Below are positions 37,606 to 46,320 of a stretch of DNA of 64,000 nt, one piece after another. Position 1 is the stretch's first letter. Every line of letters starts with the position of its first letter. Source of the DNA: Parvularcula marina (GTDB lineage: Bacteria > Pseudomonadota > Alphaproteobacteria > Caulobacterales > Parvularculaceae); the NCBI RefSeq assembly GCF_003399445.1, contig NZ_QUQO01000001.1, positions 124,001-188,000 on the forward strand, read 5' to 3'. Below the pieces are notes generated by a model. The model saw only the letters and a list, made by a program, of their open reading frames with translations, was not told where the DNA came from and did no database searches. Both the position numbers and the translations under genes were made by a program.

Positions 37606-38225
37606 GAAGGCATGGCGTGAAAGTCCGCCTGCCGCTCAACAGCAGCCGTTAGTAGATACTGATAGCCCTGCGCGGCAACCTCGACTGTTCCGAACTGCGT
37701 AAGATGATCATTCTGGAACTGGGCATCGAGCAGCCGGTAGCCGCCGATTCTGAGCCGCGCGACGAGATGAACCAGCGCCACCTTGCTGGCGTCACTTTCG
37801 GTTGAGAACATGCTCTCGCCAAAGAACGCGCCGCCGATGGAAACCCCATAAAGCCCGCCGACGAGACATCCATTGCGCCAGGCCTCGACCGAATGCGCCT
37901 TTCCCATCTCGAAAAGCTGCGTATACGCATCGAGGATTTGCCCGTTGATCCATGTATCCTCCCGATGCGACTGCGGCATGGCACAGCCCTCCATCACCGA
38001 GCGGAAAGCCGTGTCGATGCGGACCTCGAACCGGCCCTGCCGGACGACTTTCTTGAGAGAGCGCGGGATATGGAAATCATCAAGCGGGATCACTCCGCGC
38101 ACATCGGGCCGTACCCAGAAGACTTCGCGCGAGAAACGATCCTCGGCCATTGGGAAATAGCCGATGCGGTATGCCTGAAGGAGGAGGTCCGTGGTCAGGC
38201 GGCTGGGTGGATGCGGCTTTGACAT
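37557..38225 (-). CDS. aat: Leucyl/phenylalanyl-tRNA--protein transferase
   Basis: Aat attaches Leu or Phe to proteins with N-terminal Arg or Lys, marking them for ClpS/ClpAP degradation. The 222-residue protein shows the family blocks AYRIGYFPMAED, VFWVRPDVRGVIPLDDFHIP, EDTWINGQILDAYTQLFEMG then KAHSVEAW, and GGLYGVSIGGAFFGESMFS. ATG at 38225 is chosen over a GTG six bases upstream. It converges on the DUF2155 gene with a 49-base overlap, so its last 16 codons are antisense to the conserved end of DUF2155. Confidence 0.95.
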   Translation of the reverse strand: MSKPHPPSRLTTDLLLQAYRIGYFPMAEDRFSREVFWVRPDVRGVIPLDDFHIPRSLKKVVRQGRFEVRIDTAFRSVMEGCAMPQSHREDTWINGQILDAYTQLFEMGKAHSVEAWRNGCLVGGLYGVSIGGAFFGESMFSTESDASKVALVHLVARLRIGGYRLLDAQFQNDHLTQFGTVEVAAQGYQYLLTAAVERQADFHAMPSQMPGSTILQSITQTS

Positions 38226-38353
38226 CGGCACCTACTATGCCGCGATTTTTTAGTGACGTCAGTCGCATTTTTCTAATGCTGCAATTGCGGGTGGCGGAAA
38301 CGGGGTAAGCCGACTAGTCTAGACGCTGTAAAGATAATTTGAGGGAGGCCCAG

Positions 38354-39145
38354 ATGCCCGCCGCAACCAGTTACGATATGTCCGGCATGACCTGTTTCAT
38401 GTCCGGCGCGACTTCCGGGATCAATGAGCAGATCGCCCGCCGCTTCGCGCAGGCCGGTGCAAAGATTTTCGTTGTCAGCCGCTCGCCGGAAAAGGTGGAG
38501 GCCACGATTGAGATGCTGCGTGGCGAAGGTGCCGAGGCGGATGGCTGCCCAGTCGATGCGCGCTCCTGGCCAGATGTGGAGGCGGCGGTGAATAAATGCG
38601 CCGACACTTTCGGAGAGATCGACATGGTGCTGGCCGGGCAGGCGGGGAACTTCCCCGCAGGGGCCGCCCAGATGTCGGCCAATGCCTTCAAGACGGTGAT
38701 CGATATTGACCTTCTGGGTACGTTCAATGTTTTCCGCGCAGCCATCCATCGCTGCAAACGCCCGGGCGCCAGCTTCATTGCGATCTCCGCGCCGCAGGGT
38801 AAGGATCCGTGGCTCTACCAGTCGCATGTCTGTGCCGCGAAGGCAGGCGTGAACATGCTGGTGAAATGCTGTGCGCTTGAATGGGGGATCGAAGGCGTCC
38901 GCGTGAATGCGATCTCGCCGGGGCCGATTGACGGCACCGAGGGCATGGCACGGCTCGCCCCGACCGATCAGGCCCGGCACGAAGCCGAGCAGGCACTCGC
39001 CCTCAAACGCTTTGGCAGTCGTGACGATATCGCCGAGGCCGCGCTGTGGCTCTGCTCGGAAGGCGCAGGCTATGTCACGGGGACGATCCTTGAGGTCGAG
39101 GGCGGTACGACGGTGGGCGATGCGTCAAAGGCGCTCAGGATCTGA
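38354..39145 (+). CDS. 2,4-dienoyl-CoA-reductase-like SDR
   Basis: This 263-residue SDR has the cofactor loop SGATSGINEQIARRF. The usual active-site tyrosine four residues before the lysine is absent; the region reads YQSHVCAAKAGVN. Peroxisomal-type 2,4-dienoyl-CoA reductases have VHAGSAK in the same place, with the same histidine and lysine and the same following NxxxPGPIxGTEG pattern (here NAISPGPIDGTEGMARL). It is therefore most likely a dienoyl-CoA reductase acting in breakdown of unsaturated fatty acids, or a related enzyme. The start at 38354 follows GAGGGAGG. Its end overlaps the convergent ion channel gene by 21 bases. Confidence 0.78.
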   Translation: MPAATSYDMSGMTCFMSGATSGINEQIARRFAQAGAKIFVVSRSPEKVEATIEMLRGEGAEADGCPVDARSWPDVEAAVNKCADTFGEIDMVLAGQAGNFPAGAAQMSANAFKTVIDIDLLGTFNVFRAAIHRCKRPGASFIAISAPQGKDPWLYQSHVCAAKAGVNMLVKCCALEWGIEGVRVNAISPGPIDGTEGMARLAPTDQARHEAEQALALKRFGSRDDIAEAALWLCSEGAGYVTGTILEVEGGTTVGDASKALRI

Positions 39146-39877
39146 TCCCTCCGGGTCCTCTTCCTCCGTCTCGGCGATGTCTTCATCCTGAAGCGCCGAG
39201 GCGATGAGGCCTGTCGGTACGGCGACAAGCCCAAGCCCGACCAGGAGGACAACGCCGGTGAACATCCGGCCGACGGCTGTGATCGGGTAAATATCGCCAT
39301 AGCCGACCGTGGTCAGGGTCGCGACGGCCCACCACATGGAAGCCGGGATGGAGGAGAAAACCTCCGGCTGCGCTTCATTCTCGAAGGCATAAATCCCGAC
39401 CGAGGCGACGAAAAAGACGAGGGCGGAGAGAATGGCGAAGGCGACAAACTCATAGCGCACTTTCTCAAGTGCCCGGCGCAGGCGCTGCAATGCCGCAGAT
39501 GTCCGGTAGAGCTTCAGCAGCCGGACGAGCCGCAACAGCCGAAGCGCGCGTAAGGCTTTCAGATCCGTGCCGCCGATGAAGAGAGAAGGGATGATGGCGA
39601 TGAAATCGACAATCCCCCAGAAGCTGAAAATATACTGCAAGCGATTGCGGGCATTATAGATCCGCATCGCATATTCAGCCGCAAAGCCGATGCCGAAGAC
39701 CATGTCTGTCATCATCAGACCATGGCGCACATTCTCGGGCAGGCTCTGCATGGTACCGATACTCATCACCACCATGGAGGCGATGATGAAGCCCTGGCTG
39801 ATCCGCTCGAATACAGGATGGCCGGGCGTCCAGAGCCCTGTCTCCTTGAACATCGGATTGTGAAGCGGATTGGGCAT
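39125..39877 (-). CDS. Voltage-gated-type potassium channel protein
   Basis: The 250-residue membrane protein has a six-segment ion-transport domain. The S4 voltage-sensor pattern of spaced arginines is LRALRLLRLVRLLKLYR (residues 108-124). The pore carries the potassium selectivity filter ATLTTVGYGDIYP, and the last helix is followed by an acidic tail EDIAETEEEDPEGSDPE. It resembles bacterial KvAP-like ion transporters. It is likely transcribed alone or after the Sel1/MORN gene on the same strand, which ends 14 bases behind its start. Confidence 0.9.
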   Translation of the reverse strand: MPNPLHNPMFKETGLWTPGHPVFERISQGFIIASMVVMSIGTMQSLPENVRHGLMMTDMVFGIGFAAEYAMRIYNARNRLQYIFSFWGIVDFIAIIPSLFIGGTDLKALRALRLLRLVRLLKLYRTSAALQRLRRALEKVRYEFVAFAILSALVFFVASVGIYAFENEAQPEVFSSIPASMWWAVATLTTVGYGDIYPITAVGRMFTGVVLLVGLGLVAVPTGLIASALQDEDIAETEEEDPEGSDPERL

Positions 39878-39891
39878 CGTTCTGTGTTGCC

Positions 39892-42210
39892 TCAGAAGGG
39901 GCGGTTATACCGGCCTGGATCACTCATCCATTGTTGCGTCTGATACTGCGTACTCCACGGATTCAGCCCACCAAATGGATCATTATACGTACTACTGCTG
40001 GAGGAGCTGCTATAACTTGAGAAGCTGCTCGTTGAGGGTTCGTATTTCGTATTCCCCCAGACTTCCGGAGCCGCCCCATAGTCGCATTTCGGATCTGCTA
40101 GGCATTTTGCTTTTTCTTCTTCTGCCCACCGCTCGCGTGTCTTTATAGCCCAATCCTGATAGCGCTTCGCGGCGAGTCTGCGTTCGCGCTCTTTCTGCTG
40201 CTCATCCAGATAGTGCTTCAGATTGATCTGAGCGGTGTCGGTATGCGGATAATAGACGAATGCGAAATTTCTGAATGGCTGTGACGGGTGATCGGATAGG
40301 TCGCCATCAACGCCCACGCGCAACGACACATCATCCTGCCGCTCGCCGCCAGACTGGATAAGACCTGCGCCCTGTGCATTCGATCCGATAACATAGGGAC
40401 GGGCCCGTTTAAGGATCACATCATTTGTCTTTAGGTTCGACAGATGGACCCACTCGCCCTCAGCTGAGGCGAGGGCGTCCGGAAACTGGAATAAATGGCT
40501 GCCATTTCCCCTGACCCCGGCAAGGAACGTATCGTCCTTGAAGAGGCCCTGTTCTACCAGCCCAAAGTTAGGGGAGAGTTTGGACATGATCTGCCTTTGT
40601 CCAAACCCTGAGAGATTACCGTCTGCAAAGGCGCCCACTCGTTGTATCTCCGCTGCCGTCCCCATATCGGTACGGATCAGGCCGAGAACCGGTCCCCGGC
40701 TGGCGACATACTGGCCGACCTTTAGTTGACGTACCCGGCCATCCTGTTTCTGGACGAAGCCACCAAAGCCGTGGGCATATCCGTCTACGAATGATCCGAC
40801 ATAGATTTCATCGAGCGCCGGCATGATCAGATAGCCGATGCCGTGCGGATAGCCACCCTTCATCTGGCCGAAATAATAATCCTGCCCGAGCTTTGTCTTG
40901 ATGAAAGGGCCATTATGGATGGCTGGGATATCGGAAGCCGAATTGGTGACGGGGATCGGCCCCAGATAGCCCAGAAGGCCGCCTTGCGCTTTGCTCTGCT
41001 CACGGATTTCATCGACAAAGTTTTTGCCCCATCCGCCCGCATACCCGGCGCCACTCCCTTTTGCGGCTGAGTTCACGCGGAAGAAGCCGAGCCCCATTTC
41101 GTCTTCTGCGTCGTAGGAGGGCAGCCCGTCTGAGCCGATGCCGGATTTAGTCACCCCGATCCGGACGCCGTAAAAGTTCTTGATGGTCCGTGCCTCATCC
41201 TGCACCAGCCAGTCTTTCGCCAGCGCATCGAACTGATCCGCCCCCGGACCACGGAAATGATCACGCCCCGGCTCGATCGGGCTCTTCCTGAGCCAGCTGT
41301 CCTGCCAGCCGTCATCGGCAAGCTTGCCCTGCCGTGATGCTTCCTGAGAGTAGGCCGCAAAGGCGGCGGTGGTCTGCTCATCGAGCTTTGCGGTCAGCCG
41401 GAACCCGCCGGTCTGGTTTTGGGGCTCGCGCCAATCCGTATGGAAACAGCGATCATAAAGCTCGTGCCACCAGAAATCGCGCGATGTCTGACGGATTCTC
41501 TCCGGCCGGACGAGGTCAAGCTTTGACTGGGGATTGCTCCTCAGGGCGTCGAAGCCATCCGAGGATTTCTCGCAAGGGGCTGAGGTAATAATCGCCGCTG
41601 CCATCGCGCCATACTCATCGCCAAGATCAGCGAGATATTCGAGTCCTCGCTCTTCTCCGCGTGCATAGGCGAGCTGATAGTATTGAGTCGCTTCAGCCTT
41701 ATGGCCGCGCAGTTCCAGATAATAATAGCCGTAAAGAAGGCTTGAGACGCCGTCGCCCAGATCGCTGGAGCGTTTCCAGTACCCGGCCGCTGTTTCGAGA
41801 TTTTGCCGGACGCCATTGCCCTTATTATAGAGCTTGCCGAGTTCTTTCAGGCCTTCGCTGTCATTCTGGGCTGCGGCCTTTTCGTACCATTTTCGGGCCG
41901 TCTTATAGTCCTGGCGCGTGCCGTACTGTTCGTAATGGAAAAGATCGCCGTAGAGGGCCTGTGCCCTTGGGTGCCCTGCCTCTGCCGCTGCCTTCAACAG
42001 TTCTTTATGGCGGTTGAGATCGACGGTCTTAAAGAGCAGGGCGGCCTTGAACAGGGCCTCCTTGTTCCCCGCGAGGCCTTCTTCGACGAGCTTCTCTCGC
42101 TCCACCTGGGCGGCATAGCGAGCGCCCATACTGGTGTCGTCCTGCGCCAAAGCGGGCAGGCTCACGCTGACCAGAATGAAGGATGCGATGAGATGATTGA
42201 CCAGTTTCAT
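39892..42210 (-). CDS. Large exported protein with Sel1-like and MORN-like repeats
   Basis: The 772-residue protein starts with a clear signal peptide (KLVNHLIASFILVSVSLPAL, ending ALA). Residues 45-200 hold Sel1-like repeats, e.g. GHPRAQALYGDLFHYEQYG, TARKWYEKAAAQNDSEGLKE and ETAAGYWKRSSDLGDGVSSL. Around residues 440-490 are MORN-like units YYFGQMKGGYPHGIGYLIMP and YVGSFVDGYAHGFGGFVQ. The middle is unassigned. The end has a basic coiled-coil segment and a Ser/Tyr-rich tail. No enzyme domain is recognised. Base composition is lower in GC than its neighbours. It is expected in the periplasm, perhaps as a scaffold or envelope protein. The start at 42210 is set by the signal peptide. Confidence 0.8.
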   Translation of the reverse strand: MKLVNHLIASFILVSVSLPALAQDDTSMGARYAAQVEREKLVEEGLAGNKEALFKAALLFKTVDLNRHKELLKAAAEAGHPRAQALYGDLFHYEQYGTRQDYKTARKWYEKAAAQNDSEGLKELGKLYNKGNGVRQNLETAAGYWKRSSDLGDGVSSLLYGYYYLELRGHKAEATQYYQLAYARGEERGLEYLADLGDEYGAMAAAIITSAPCEKSSDGFDALRSNPQSKLDLVRPERIRQTSRDFWWHELYDRCFHTDWREPQNQTGGFRLTAKLDEQTTAAFAAYSQEASRQGKLADDGWQDSWLRKSPIEPGRDHFRGPGADQFDALAKDWLVQDEARTIKNFYGVRIGVTKSGIGSDGLPSYDAEDEMGLGFFRVNSAAKGSGAGYAGGWGKNFVDEIREQSKAQGGLLGYLGPIPVTNSASDIPAIHNGPFIKTKLGQDYYFGQMKGGYPHGIGYLIMPALDEIYVGSFVDGYAHGFGGFVQKQDGRVRQLKVGQYVASRGPVLGLIRTDMGTAAEIQRVGAFADGNLSGFGQRQIMSKLSPNFGLVEQGLFKDDTFLAGVRGNGSHLFQFPDALASAEGEWVHLSNLKTNDVILKRARPYVIGSNAQGAGLIQSGGERQDDVSLRVGVDGDLSDHPSQPFRNFAFVYYPHTDTAQINLKHYLDEQQKERERRLAAKRYQDWAIKTRERWAEEEKAKCLADPKCDYGAAPEVWGNTKYEPSTSSFSSYSSSSSSSTYNDPFGGLNPWSTQYQTQQWMSDPGRYNRPF

Positions 42211-42466
42211 GGACACAAGTTCCCCCTTGCGATCCTGAATCATCGCCAGTTTCGCAAATCCCTGTCAATTCAGATCAAATCGGCCACCTCATCCCATTCA
42301 TCGCTTAGCCGAATGTGGGGAGAAATCCCCATCCGCAGCTGTAAATCAGGCAGCTCTGGTAACCCCCTGAAATCTAGACAATGTATAGCGTGCCGGAGGG
42401 CGTTGCGTCCCGCGCGGTCTGTGGTACTTCCCGCGTCGCTTCAAGAAGAACGGAAACGCCGCGACC

Positions 42467-43861
42467 ATGACCATACCCGTCCTTATGCCTGCTCTCTCCC
42501 CGACGATGGAGGAGGGCACCCTCGCAAAATGGCTGAAAAACGAAGGGGATAAGGTCTCCTCAGGCGATATTCTTGCCGAGATCGAAACCGATAAGGCGAC
42601 AATGGAAGTCGAAGCCGTCGATGAGGGCGTGCTCGGCAAGATCCTCGTCAGCGAGGGCACTGAGGGCGTCAAAGTGAATGTTCCCATTGCAGTGATCCTC
42701 GAAGAGGGCGAAAGCGCGGGCGATATCGACGTTTCTTCGCTGGAAAGCGCGCCTGCGTCGAATGGCGCGGATCACAGTGCACCGGCGACTGAAGCAGATG
42801 ACACTCCATCGCCGCAGGCCGCACCGCCGGCCATGTCCATCACTGCCGCCGAGCCGGAAGTCCCCGAAGGGACCGCGATGGTCGAGACGACCGTGCGCGA
42901 TGCGCTTCGCGATGCCATGGCCGAAGAGATGCGCACCGACCCTGACGTCTTCGTCATGGGTGAAGAGGTCGCCGAGTATCAGGGCGCCTATAAGGTCACG
43001 CGCGGGCTTCTCGACGAATTCGGGCCAGAGCGCGTGATCGATACGCCGATCACGGAATATGGCTTTGCTGGTCTTGGGGTCGGCGCGGCCTTTGCGGGCC
43101 TGAAGCCGATCATCGAATTCATGACCTTCAACTTCGCCATGCAGGCGATTGACCACATCATCAACTCGGCAGCGAAGACCCGCTACATGTCGGGCGGCCA
43201 GATGGCGTCCCCCATGGTCTTCCGTGGACCGAACGCCGCAGCCAGCCGCGTCGCCGCCCAGCACAGCCAGGACTACGCCCCGTGGTACGGCCATGTACCG
43301 GGCCTCATCGTCATTGCGCCTTACAGCGCGATGGATGCGAAGGGCCTTCTCAAAGCTGCAATCCGCGATCCGAACCCGGTCGTCTTCCTTGAGCACGAGC
43401 TTCTCTATGGTGAGAAGGGCGATGTGCCGGACATGGATGATTTCGTCCTGCCGATCGGCAAGGCGAAGGTTGCCCGCGAGGGCACTGACGTCACCATCGT
43501 CTCCTATGCCCGCGGCATGTTGTTCGCCCTTCAGGCAGCTGAACAGCTTGCTGGTGAGGGGATCTCGGCAGAAGTCATTGACCTGCGGACGATCCGCCCG
43601 ATGGATACGGCGACCATCATCGAAAGTGTCAAGAAAACCAACCGTCTCGTCACTGTCGAGGAAAGCTGGGGCCCGATGGGTATTGGGTCTGAGGTCGGCT
43701 GGCAGGTCGTCCAGCACGCTTTCGATTACCTCGATGCACCGCCCGCGCGGGTGACACAGGAAGATGTGCCGCTGCCATACGCAGCTAATCTCGAAAAGCT
43801 CAGCCTGCCGGATTCGGCACGTGTTGTTGCCGCCGCCAAACGCGTTCTTTACGCGGGCTGA
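42467..43861 (+). CDS. pdhB: Pyruvate dehydrogenase E1 component, beta subunit, with lipoyl domain
   Basis: This 464-residue protein combines an N-terminal lipoyl domain (residues 1-80, lipoyl lysine in [15 protein letters not shown]), an Ala/Pro-rich linker and the transketolase-type E1 beta domain from residue 140. That domain has [40 protein letters not shown], and [16 protein letters not shown]. The fusion of a lipoyl domain to E1 beta is typical of alphaproteobacteria. It is the first PDH gene on this strand, followed by two DUF805 genes and then pdhC. The E1 alpha gene lies 8.5 kb downstream, which is unusual. Confidence 0.96.
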   Translation: MTIPVLMPALSPTMEEGTLAKWLKNEGDKVSSGDILAEIETDKATMEVEAVDEGVLGKILVSEGTEGVKVNVPIAVILEEGESAGDIDVSSLESAPASNGADHSAPATEADDTPSPQAAPPAMSITAAEPEVPEGTAMVETTVRDALRDAMAEEMRTDPDVFVMGEEVAEYQGAYKVTRGLLDEFGPERVIDTPITEYGFAGLGVGAAFAGLKPIIEFMTFNFAMQAIDHIINSAAKTRYMSGGQMASPMVFRGPNAAASRVAAQHSQDYAPWYGHVPGLIVIAPYSAMDAKGLLKAAIRDPNPVVFLEHELLYGEKGDVPDMDDFVLPIGKAKVAREGTDVTIVSYARGMLFALQAAEQLAGEGISAEVIDLRTIRPMDTATIIESVKKTNRLVTVEESWGPMGIGSEVGWQVVQHAFDYLDAPPARVTQEDVPLPYAANLEKLSLPDSARVVAAAKRVLYAG

Positions 43862-43877
43862 CAGGCAAGGACCGGGC

Positions 43878-44378
43878 GTGTTCGATTTCCTCTTCAATCC
43901 GAAAGGGAGAATTTCCCGGAAAGGCTACACGATTGCTTTTCTGGCGCCCTATCTGGTCCTGACCTTCATCGTCGCGCCGCTCCTCGGCATGCCGGGGGTG
44001 ATCCTGATTGGTCTTTTCTTCCTCTGGCCCAAGAATGTTTCCGTCCCGGTACGGCGGTTTCACGACATGGGGATCACAGGGAAATATCAGATTGGTTTTC
44101 TAGGACTTTTGTTCCTTGCACGCCTGATCGCCTATAAGGGGATGGTCACTGCCCTGGGCGGGATGGAGGCGATGTCCGCCATGACAGTTGAGGAACAGCT
44201 CGCAGCAGTGGCTGAGGCGGCCCGGCAAGGCGGGAATGCGGATATGCGGATCGGCACGCTGCTTGTGATTGGGGTAGAGATTTCCCAGATGCTGCTCTTC
44301 GGCCTTGTCAAAGGCCAGAAGGGCAAGAACCAGTATGGCAATGATCCGCTGGCGGATGGACGGGGATTTGCGGATTGA
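43878..44378 (+). CDS. DUF805 membrane protein (first copy)
   Basis: The 166-residue product is a DUF805 membrane protein starting with GTG at 43878, six bases behind AAGGA. It begins FDFLFNPKGRISRKGY and has the family motif VPVRRFHDMGITGK at about residue 57, with three to four membrane segments. The function of DUF805 is unknown. It begins 16 bases after pdhB, and its stop overlaps the next DUF805 gene, so both are inserted as a coupled pair inside the pdhB-pdhC unit. Confidence 0.85.
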   Translation: MFDFLFNPKGRISRKGYTIAFLAPYLVLTFIVAPLLGMPGVILIGLFFLWPKNVSVPVRRFHDMGITGKYQIGFLGLLFLARLIAYKGMVTALGGMEAMSAMTVEEQLAAVAEAARQGGNADMRIGTLLVIGVEISQMLLFGLVKGQKGKNQYGNDPLADGRGFAD

Positions 44379-44914
44379 TCCCGGTGTTTCGATATCTCCT
44401 TTCCATGGATGGCCGTACAGGCCGTGGCGGCATGTGGATGATCACACTGATCTTCGGCTTTGCTGCGCTCTTGGCAAATGGCCTGCGCAATCAGGGGATC
44501 AATCAGGCGCCGGTCGAAATTATTCAGCTTGCGCTCTTCTGGCCGGTTTTCATTGCCGTGCCCATTCGCCGGTTTCACGATATGGGCCGGCCTTGGTGGT
44601 GGGTTCTGATCTTCCTTGGCGGCATGCTCGTGAGCTTTTTGTTCCTGATGCTCGATTTGACATCGACAGCGGGCATGCTGGGGCTGAGTGCATTCTCAGC
44701 CATTACCGACACCGATACCTATATGAAGGCGCTTGAGGCGCTGAATGAAACGCGGCCGGACGATCCGATCAAACCCGTTGAAGCCATGGGGCTTGGCGGT
44801 GTATCGCTCGGCAGCATCTTTTTCCTGGTGCAGTTCGGATGGCTGCATCTGGTGCCCGGACAGGGCCACGCTAATGACTACGGACCGCAGCCGGGTGCTG
44901 CGGCGACGCGATAG
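44375..44914 (+). CDS. DUF805 membrane protein (second copy)
   Basis: This protein of about 179 residues is a second DUF805 member with FRYLLSMDGRTGRGGMWM at the start and VPIRRFHDMGRPWWWVLIF at about residue 62, and several membrane segments. No ATG precedes the conserved N-terminus: a TTG at 44375, eight bases after GGGGA and overlapping the previous stop, is the best start, and a GTG at 44384 is the alternative. It ends 11 bases before pdhC. The two DUF805 proteins share the RRFHDMG motif but are otherwise quite different, so the duplication is old. Confidence 0.8.
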   Translation: MIPVFRYLLSMDGRTGRGGMWMITLIFGFAALLANGLRNQGINQAPVEIIQLALFWPVFIAVPIRRFHDMGRPWWWVLIFLGGMLVSFLFLMLDLTSTAGMLGLSAFSAITDTDTYMKALEALNETRPDDPIKPVEAMGLGGVSLGSIFFLVQFGWLHLVPGQGHANDYGPQPGAAATR

Positions 44915-44925
44915 GAGATTTCGAC

Positions 44926-46239
44926 ATGCCAACACCGATTCTGATGCCCGCCCTGTCGCCGACCATGGAAGAAGGCACGCTGGCCAAATGGCTGAAAAAG
45001 GAAGGCGACACTGTCTCCTCCGGGGACATCATTGCGGAGATCGAAACCGACAAGGCGACAATGGAAGTCGAGGCCGTCGATGAAGGCATTCTCGGCAAGA
45101 TTTTCGTCAGTGAGGGAACCGAAGGCGTGAAGGTCAATGCGCCGATCGGCGTCATCCTCGAAGAAGGGGAGAGCGCGGATGATATTGACGAAGCGGCCCT
45201 TTCGGGCGGCGCGGCCCCTGCATCCGCTCCGGCAAAAGAAGATAAGCCTGCCACTGCCGCCAATGGCGCAGCTCCGGCCGCCCCGGCGGCAACGCCCGCT
45301 GCGGCGCCTGCGCCTTCTAACGGTGGACGCGTTCTAGCATCTCCCGTTGCCAAGCGTCTTGCTAAGGCAGAAGGGATCGACCTTTCACTCCTCAAAGGCT
45401 CCGGCCCCAAAGGCCGGGTCGTCAAACGCGACGTCCAGATCGCTATTGAGAATGGCACCGGTAAAGCTGGCACAAGTGCTGCGGCGCCGGTGAGTATGCC
45501 GGTCGCAGGCGTTGATGAACGTCTCTACCCGGCTGACAGCTACACGGCGGTCAAGAATGACGGCATGCGCAAGGTCATCGCCAAGCGGCTGCATCAGAGC
45601 TTCAACCAGGAAGTTCCGCACTTCCCATTAAATGTCGACATCGAGCTGACCCAGCTTCTCGCTGCTCGTGAGCGCGTCAATGCGGCGTCGCCTGCCAAGG
45701 GCGAGGACGGCTTCTTCAAGATTTCCGTCAATGACTTTGTCCTCAAAGCATCGGCCATGGCCCTCAAGGAAGTGCCGGAAGCCAACGCGACCTATACGGA
45801 TGAAGCAATCCTCCAGTATCACCACGCCGATATCGGTGTGGCGGTTGCGATTGATGGCGGGCTGATCACGCCAATCATCTGGAAGGCAGAGACCAAGGGC
45901 CTTAAGCAGATCTCGGAAGAGGTCCGTGACCTTGCGGGCCGGGCGCGCTCCAAAAAGCTCAAGCCCGAGGAATATCAGGGCGGCACATTCTCGGTCTCCA
46001 ATCTCGGCATGTTCGGGATCACCAGTTTCGCCTCGATCGTGAACCAGCCGCATGGCGCGATCATGTCGGTCGGTGCAGGTGAGGAGCGGGCGGTTGTCCG
46101 TGATGGACAGATCGTGGCGCGCCACATGATGACAGTGACACTCACTTGCGATCACCGCGTGGTGGATGGCGCTGTAGGGGCGCGTTTCCTCGCAGCCTTT
46201 AAGCGGTTCTGTGAAGAACCAGCTGCGATGCTGCTGTAA
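44926..46239 (+). CDS. pdhC: Pyruvate dehydrogenase E2, dihydrolipoamide acetyltransferase
   Basis: The 437-residue E2 core protein has one lipoyl domain (residues 1-80, lysine in [16 protein letters not shown]), an Ala/Pro linker, a peripheral-subunit-binding domain (VLASPVAKRLAKAEGIDLSL then LKGSGPKGRVVKRDV), a second linker and the acyltransferase domain from about residue 205, ending with the catalytic TCDHRVVDGAVGARFL. The lipoyl domain is nearly identical to that of PdhB in protein and DNA. The start follows AGGAGA. It is the third gene after pdhB; the usual lpd follows only 3.4 kb later. Confidence 0.96.
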   Translation: MPTPILMPALSPTMEEGTLAKWLKKEGDTVSSGDIIAEIETDKATMEVEAVDEGILGKIFVSEGTEGVKVNAPIGVILEEGESADDIDEAALSGGAAPASAPAKEDKPATAANGAAPAAPAATPAAAPAPSNGGRVLASPVAKRLAKAEGIDLSLLKGSGPKGRVVKRDVQIAIENGTGKAGTSAAAPVSMPVAGVDERLYPADSYTAVKNDGMRKVIAKRLHQSFNQEVPHFPLNVDIELTQLLAARERVNAASPAKGEDGFFKISVNDFVLKASAMALKEVPEANATYTDEAILQYHHADIGVAVAIDGGLITPIIWKAETKGLKQISEEVRDLAGRARSKKLKPEEYQGGTFSVSNLGMFGITSFASIVNQPHGAIMSVGAGEERAVVRDGQIVARHMMTVTLTCDHRVVDGAVGARFLAAFKRFCEEPAAMLL

Positions 46240-46320
46240 TTACTGCTCAAACACTATTGCCATCTTAAGTAGCACACATGCTAGTCTTCTCCTAATGGGA
46301 TAAATTAGGGGTCGAGTATC

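Noticed and set aside
42560-43897. A 445-codon open frame antisense to pdhB
   Set aside because: It lies entirely opposite a clear pdhB gene with lipoyl and E1 beta motifs, shows no family pattern, and is the mirror of GC-rich codon use.
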